From Planctomycetota bacterium (GTDB taxonomy: Bacteria > Planctomycetota > UBA8742 > UBA2392): DNA of 64,000 bases. The stretch's first letter is position 1. Each line of letters opens with the position of its first letter. Below the pieces are notes generated by a model, which saw only the letters and a list, made by a program, of their open reading frames with translations, had not been told where the DNA came from and did no database searches. Positions 61,519 through 64,000 of the stretch are shown in pieces. The stretch covers positions 13,565 to 77,564 of the forward strand of contig JAJVIO010000060.1 in the NCBI GenBank assembly GCA_022071975.1. Direction: 5' to 3'. A program made the translations under genes and the position numbers.

Positions 61519-62621
61519 GCAAGCACGACGACACCGATGAGCACGAACTGCTCGAGATTCCCGCGCCGCTGCTGGTCACCGCCGGCGACCCGGCGGGCAT
61601 CGGCGCCGAGGTCGCGCACAAGGCCATCAAGCGCCTGCAGCGCAAGCACGAGATTTTGCCCGAACGGCCGGTTGTGGTGATCGGCGACGCATTCCTGTAC
61701 GCCCAGCACCTCGAGAAGCCGAGCGCGATGCAGGCCTATCACATCGTGCCGGTGGACGACTTCCTGATGGACATGGGCTACCTGGTGCACCACCTGATGC
61801 CCCGCGAGGGCAAGCCCTGGCGCCCGATCTTTCTCGATTGCGGCTTCAAGGACCAGAGCGCCATCAAGCCCGGCGAGGCCAGTGAACTCAGCGGCGAGCG
61901 CGCGGCCACGTACCTCGAGGTCGCTGTCGAGCTGCTGGATGACGACGTGGCTGACGCCGTCTGCACGACGCCGATCTGCAAGGACGTGATGCCGCACGAG
62001 GCCTTCCCGTTCCCGGGCCAGACCGAATACTTCGCCGCGGCCTGCGACGTGGAGCACCCGGTGATGATGCTGGTGGGGGGCGGATTGCGCGTAGCGCTGG
62101 CGACCATCCACCTGCCGCTGGCCAAGGTGCCGCGAGCGCTGAACCGCAAGGACCTGCGCCGCACCATTGAAACGGTCGCCGAGGCCCTGCGCGAAGACTT
62201 CGGCATTCCAAAGCCGCGCATCGCCGTCTGCGGCCTGAACCCGCACGCCGGCGAGAACGGCCGCTTCGGCACCGAGGAGCGCAAGGTGATCGAGCCCGCG
62301 ATCCGCGCCATGAAGGGCAAGGGCTTCGAGGTGGAGGGGCCGCTCAGCGCCGACAGTGTGTTCTGGTTCGCGCGCCAGGGCCGCTTCGACGCGGTGATCG
62401 CCATGTACCACGACCAGGGCCTCGCGCCCCTGAAAGCGGTCGCGTTCCACGAGGGCGTGAACGTGACGCTAGGGTTGCCGGTAGTGCGCACCAGCCCCGA
62501 CCACGGCACCGCGTTCGACATTGCGGGCAAGAACCAAGCCGACGAGCACGCCACCTACAACGCCATCCTGCTGGCCCACGATATCAGCAACCGCCGCGAA
62601 GCCGCCTACGCCCGGGCCTGA
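61515..62621 (+). CDS. pdxA: 4-hydroxythreonine-4-phosphate dehydrogenase PdxA, 368 aa
   Basis: Catalyses an NAD-dependent step of vitamin B6 synthesis. LLVTAGDPAGIGAEVAHKAI, AVCGLNPHAGENGRFGTEER, MYHDQGLAPLKAVAFHEG and RTSPDHGTAFDIAGKNQAD are the family motifs, including the metal-binding His residues. The TTG start at 61515 overlaps the VWA stop as TTGA. The usual pdxA partners ksgA and surA are not adjacent. Confidence 0.95.
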   Translation: MSKHDDTDEHELLEIPAPLLVTAGDPAGIGAEVAHKAIKRLQRKHEILPERPVVVIGDAFLYAQHLEKPSAMQAYHIVPVDDFLMDMGYLVHHLMPREGKPWRPIFLDCGFKDQSAIKPGEASELSGERAATYLEVAVELLDDDVADAVCTTPICKDVMPHEAFPFPGQTEYFAAACDVEHPVMMLVGGGLRVALATIHLPLAKVPRALNRKDLRRTIETVAEALREDFGIPKPRIAVCGLNPHAGENGRFGTEERKVIEPAIRAMKGKGFEVEGPLSADSVFWFARQGRFDAVIAMYHDQGLAPLKAVAFHEGVNVTLGLPVVRTSPDHGTAFDIAGKNQADEHATYNAILLAHDISNRREAAYARA

Positions 62622-62631
62622 GCAGCGCAGG

Positions 62632-62756
62632 GGACTGTCCCCGCAGCCTGCCCGCCGAAGCCTTGGCGAAGGCGGGTTGGGGACTGTCCCCGTCTTCGAC
62701 TCAACCGCGAGTTGCGAAAACGGGGACAGTCCCGTTCCGGGACAGTCCCCATCGCA
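62632..62756. repeat. GGGGACTGTCCCC dispersed repeat
   Basis: Two GGGGACTGTCCCCG copies flank GCCTGCCCGCCGAAGCC and GGCGAAGGCGGGTTGG, followed by GGGGACAGTCCCGTTCCGGG. It matches the larger block at 32,773-33,217 in order and wording, so both are copies of one dispersed element. Confidence 0.8.
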
Positions 62757-62776
62757 GAATCGCGTGCGCGACGGGG

Positions 62777-63250
62777 TCACCGCTTCGCGTACAGCCGGCG
62801 GGTTTGCTTGATCATGCCGGCGTGCCAGCAGATGTGGGCGGCGATCATGGCAATGAAGCTGGCGGCGTTGCGTTGCGGCCTAACTTGACGTGTCAAGTCT
62901 TCGGGTTTCAGGCTGGCGATTGCCTCGCGCAAACCGGCGGACGCCTGCTTGAGGGCCGGCAGCACCTGCGTCAGCGGCAACTCGCCGGGCGGCTTCGTGT
63001 CGGGTGACTTTGCCGGGTCCATGTTCCTGATCGTCGCGATGTAGTGCCGGTGGCAGAGCTCCAGGTGGTTCAGGTGCCACAGGATCGTGCCCGGCACGCC
63101 CACGCCGTCGTCGTGCGGCTCGGCCGCGTAGGCGGGGTGCTGCCAGGCGGCCTCCTGCTCGGTCAGGTCGTGCAGGGCGCTGGCGAGGCTCTCCCACTCG
63201 TCGTTCAGCGCGCCGTCAAACACAACCAGCAAACTTTCCACGGCATCCAT
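62777..63250 (-). CDS. DinB-like four-helix protein, 157 aa
   Basis: WHLNHLELCHRHYIATI and the C-terminal HICWHAGMIKQTR give the metal-binding His residues of the DinB/DUF664 four-helix family, which are metal-dependent transferases or hydrolases. Length typical. It is convergent with pdxA and divergent from thiC. Confidence 0.8.
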   Translation of the reverse strand: MDAVESLLVVFDGALNDEWESLASALHDLTEQEAAWQHPAYAAEPHDDGVGVPGTILWHLNHLELCHRHYIATIRNMDPAKSPDTKPPGELPLTQVLPALKQASAGLREAIASLKPEDLTRQVRPQRNAASFIAMIAAHICWHAGMIKQTRRLYAKR

Positions 63251-63344
63251 CGGCGTGTCTCCTACTGGTGAAGGAAGTCCCTTCTACTATCCTGCCCCCC
63301 GAACGGGCACAGGTTACGGGGCAGGGGCTATTTTTGGGGACGCT

Positions 63345-64000
63345 ATGCCTACCCAGCTGCAATTCGCGCGTGAAGGCAAAATCACCGACGAAATGGCCTA
63401 CGTGGCCGAGCAGGAAGAACTCACGCCCGAAGAGGTTCGCGGGTTGATCGCCCAGGGCCACCTGGTGATCCCCAAGAACATCAACCACGACTTCGCCCCG
63501 CGCGCCATCGGCCGCCGCACCAAGACCAAGGTCAACGCCAACATCGGCATCAGCAGCGACCACGGCAAGCTCGAGGAAGAGCTGGCCAAGCTCAAGGTCG
63601 CCATCGAGTTCGGCAGCGACTCAGTGATGGATTTAAGCAGCGGATACCAGGACCTCGACGGCATCAGGCAGGCCGTAATCAACAACAGCAGCGTGATGGT
63701 GGGCACCGTGCCGATCTACGGCGCCATGTCCGACAACATCATGCAGGGCCGCGGTTTCAAGGATTTCACCGCCCGCCGCCTGCTCGATGAAATCGACAAA
63801 CAGGGCCAGCAGGGCGTTGACTACATCACCGTTCACTGCGGCATCACCCGCCAGACACTCAAGTATGTGGACGGCCGTCAGCGCATCGTCGGCATCGTCA
63901 GCAAGGGCGGCAGCGTGCACGCGGCCTGGATGCGCGCCACGGGCAACGAGAACCCGCTGTACGAGTACTTCGACGAGCTGTGCGAGATCGCCGCCAAGTA
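63345..64000 (+). CDS. thiC: phosphomethylpyrimidine synthase ThiC (N-terminal part)
   Basis: Builds the thiamine pyrimidine from AIR. The visible 218 residues include FAREGKITDEMAYVAEQE, HLVIPKNINH, KVNANIGISSDHGKLEEELA and FGSDSVMDLSSGYQDLDGIR, all conserved ThiC motifs. The C-terminal CxxCxxxxC Fe-S motif lies beyond the window edge. No thiamine riboswitch could be recognised in the 94 bases upstream. Confidence 0.95.
   Translation, partial: MPTQLQFAREGKITDEMAYVAEQEELTPEEVRGLIAQGHLVIPKNINHDFAPRAIGRRTKTKVNANIGISSDHGKLEEELAKLKVAIEFGSDSVMDLSSGYQDLDGIRQAVINNSSVMVGTVPIYGAMSDNIMQGRGFKDFTARRLLDEIDKQGQQGVDYITVHCGITRQTLKYVDGRQRIVGIVSKGGSVHAAWMRATGNENPLYEYFDELCEIAAK

Noticed and set aside
63251..63344. 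Thiamine riboswitch before thiC
   Set aside because: The gap is only 94 bases and shows one GC hairpin but none of the conserved thi-box sequence.

Overview
The window is GC-rich bacterial DNA in two parts. Bases 1 to about 28,480 belong to an integrated mobile element or provirus that continues past the left edge of the window. Its boundary on the right is the 3' end of a tRNA-Glu(CTC) gene at 28,484-28,560. Bases 28,561-64,000 are ordinary chromosome. The chromosome carries dnaG-rpoD, mfd, queC, gatB, asnS, pdxA and thiC, several von Willebrand A (VWA)/HEAT proteins, and many short intergenic repeats around GGGGACTGTCCCC and GGGGGCTTACGCCCCC. The GC content, the large secreted VWA proteins and the repeat style suggest a member of the Planctomycetota or a relative in the PVC group. 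This is an inference with moderate confidence.

Element layout. Nearly all genes are on the minus strand, running from the tRNA leftwards in tightly overlapping operons (ATGA and TTGA stop-start overlaps). The early block (about 28.4-16.6 kb) holds small zinc proteins, a sigma-70-like factor, a DnaB helicase, two tandem paralogues, a phage-type CxxC protein, an Acb2/Tad1-type cyclic-nucleotide sponge (putative anti-CBASS/Thoeris), an MptE/DUF115-like protein, a SWIM-like zinc protein and a replication-initiator-like winged-helix protein. The late block (about 15.6-1.7 kb) looks structural: a transglutaminase-like cysteine protease, a very basic repeat protein, three beta-rich capsid or spike candidates, an Ig-like display protein, and many proteins with one or more membrane segments. 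At least three of these end in a Gly/Ser linker, one hydrophobic helix and an Arg-rich tip. A short plus-strand block (170-1679) converges on them and is preceded by a candidate structured RNA leader.

I recognise no terminase, portal, tail or tape-measure gene and no integrase in this part. My working hypothesis is a tailless, possibly membrane-containing virus or virus-like element. Missing parts may lie left of base 1.

Chromosome. A divergent promoter region separates tRNA-Glu from dnaG-rpoD. A C4 zinc-ribbon coiled-coil protein follows. Next comes a repeat-rich, partly AT-rich island (33.9-36.4 kb) that carries a chromosomal homologue of one of the element's own genes. Further right are a large HEAT-repeat protein, a glycosyltransferase, a MerR regulator, a SurA-like chaperone with mfd, an acid-tailed protein, queC, two secreted VWA paralogues, a toxin-antitoxin pair, a MoxR ATPase, a phosphoesterase, a membrane protein, a Nudix hydrolase, gatB, a HAD-like protein, asnS, a membrane VWA protein overlapping pdxA, a DinB-like protein and the start of thiC.
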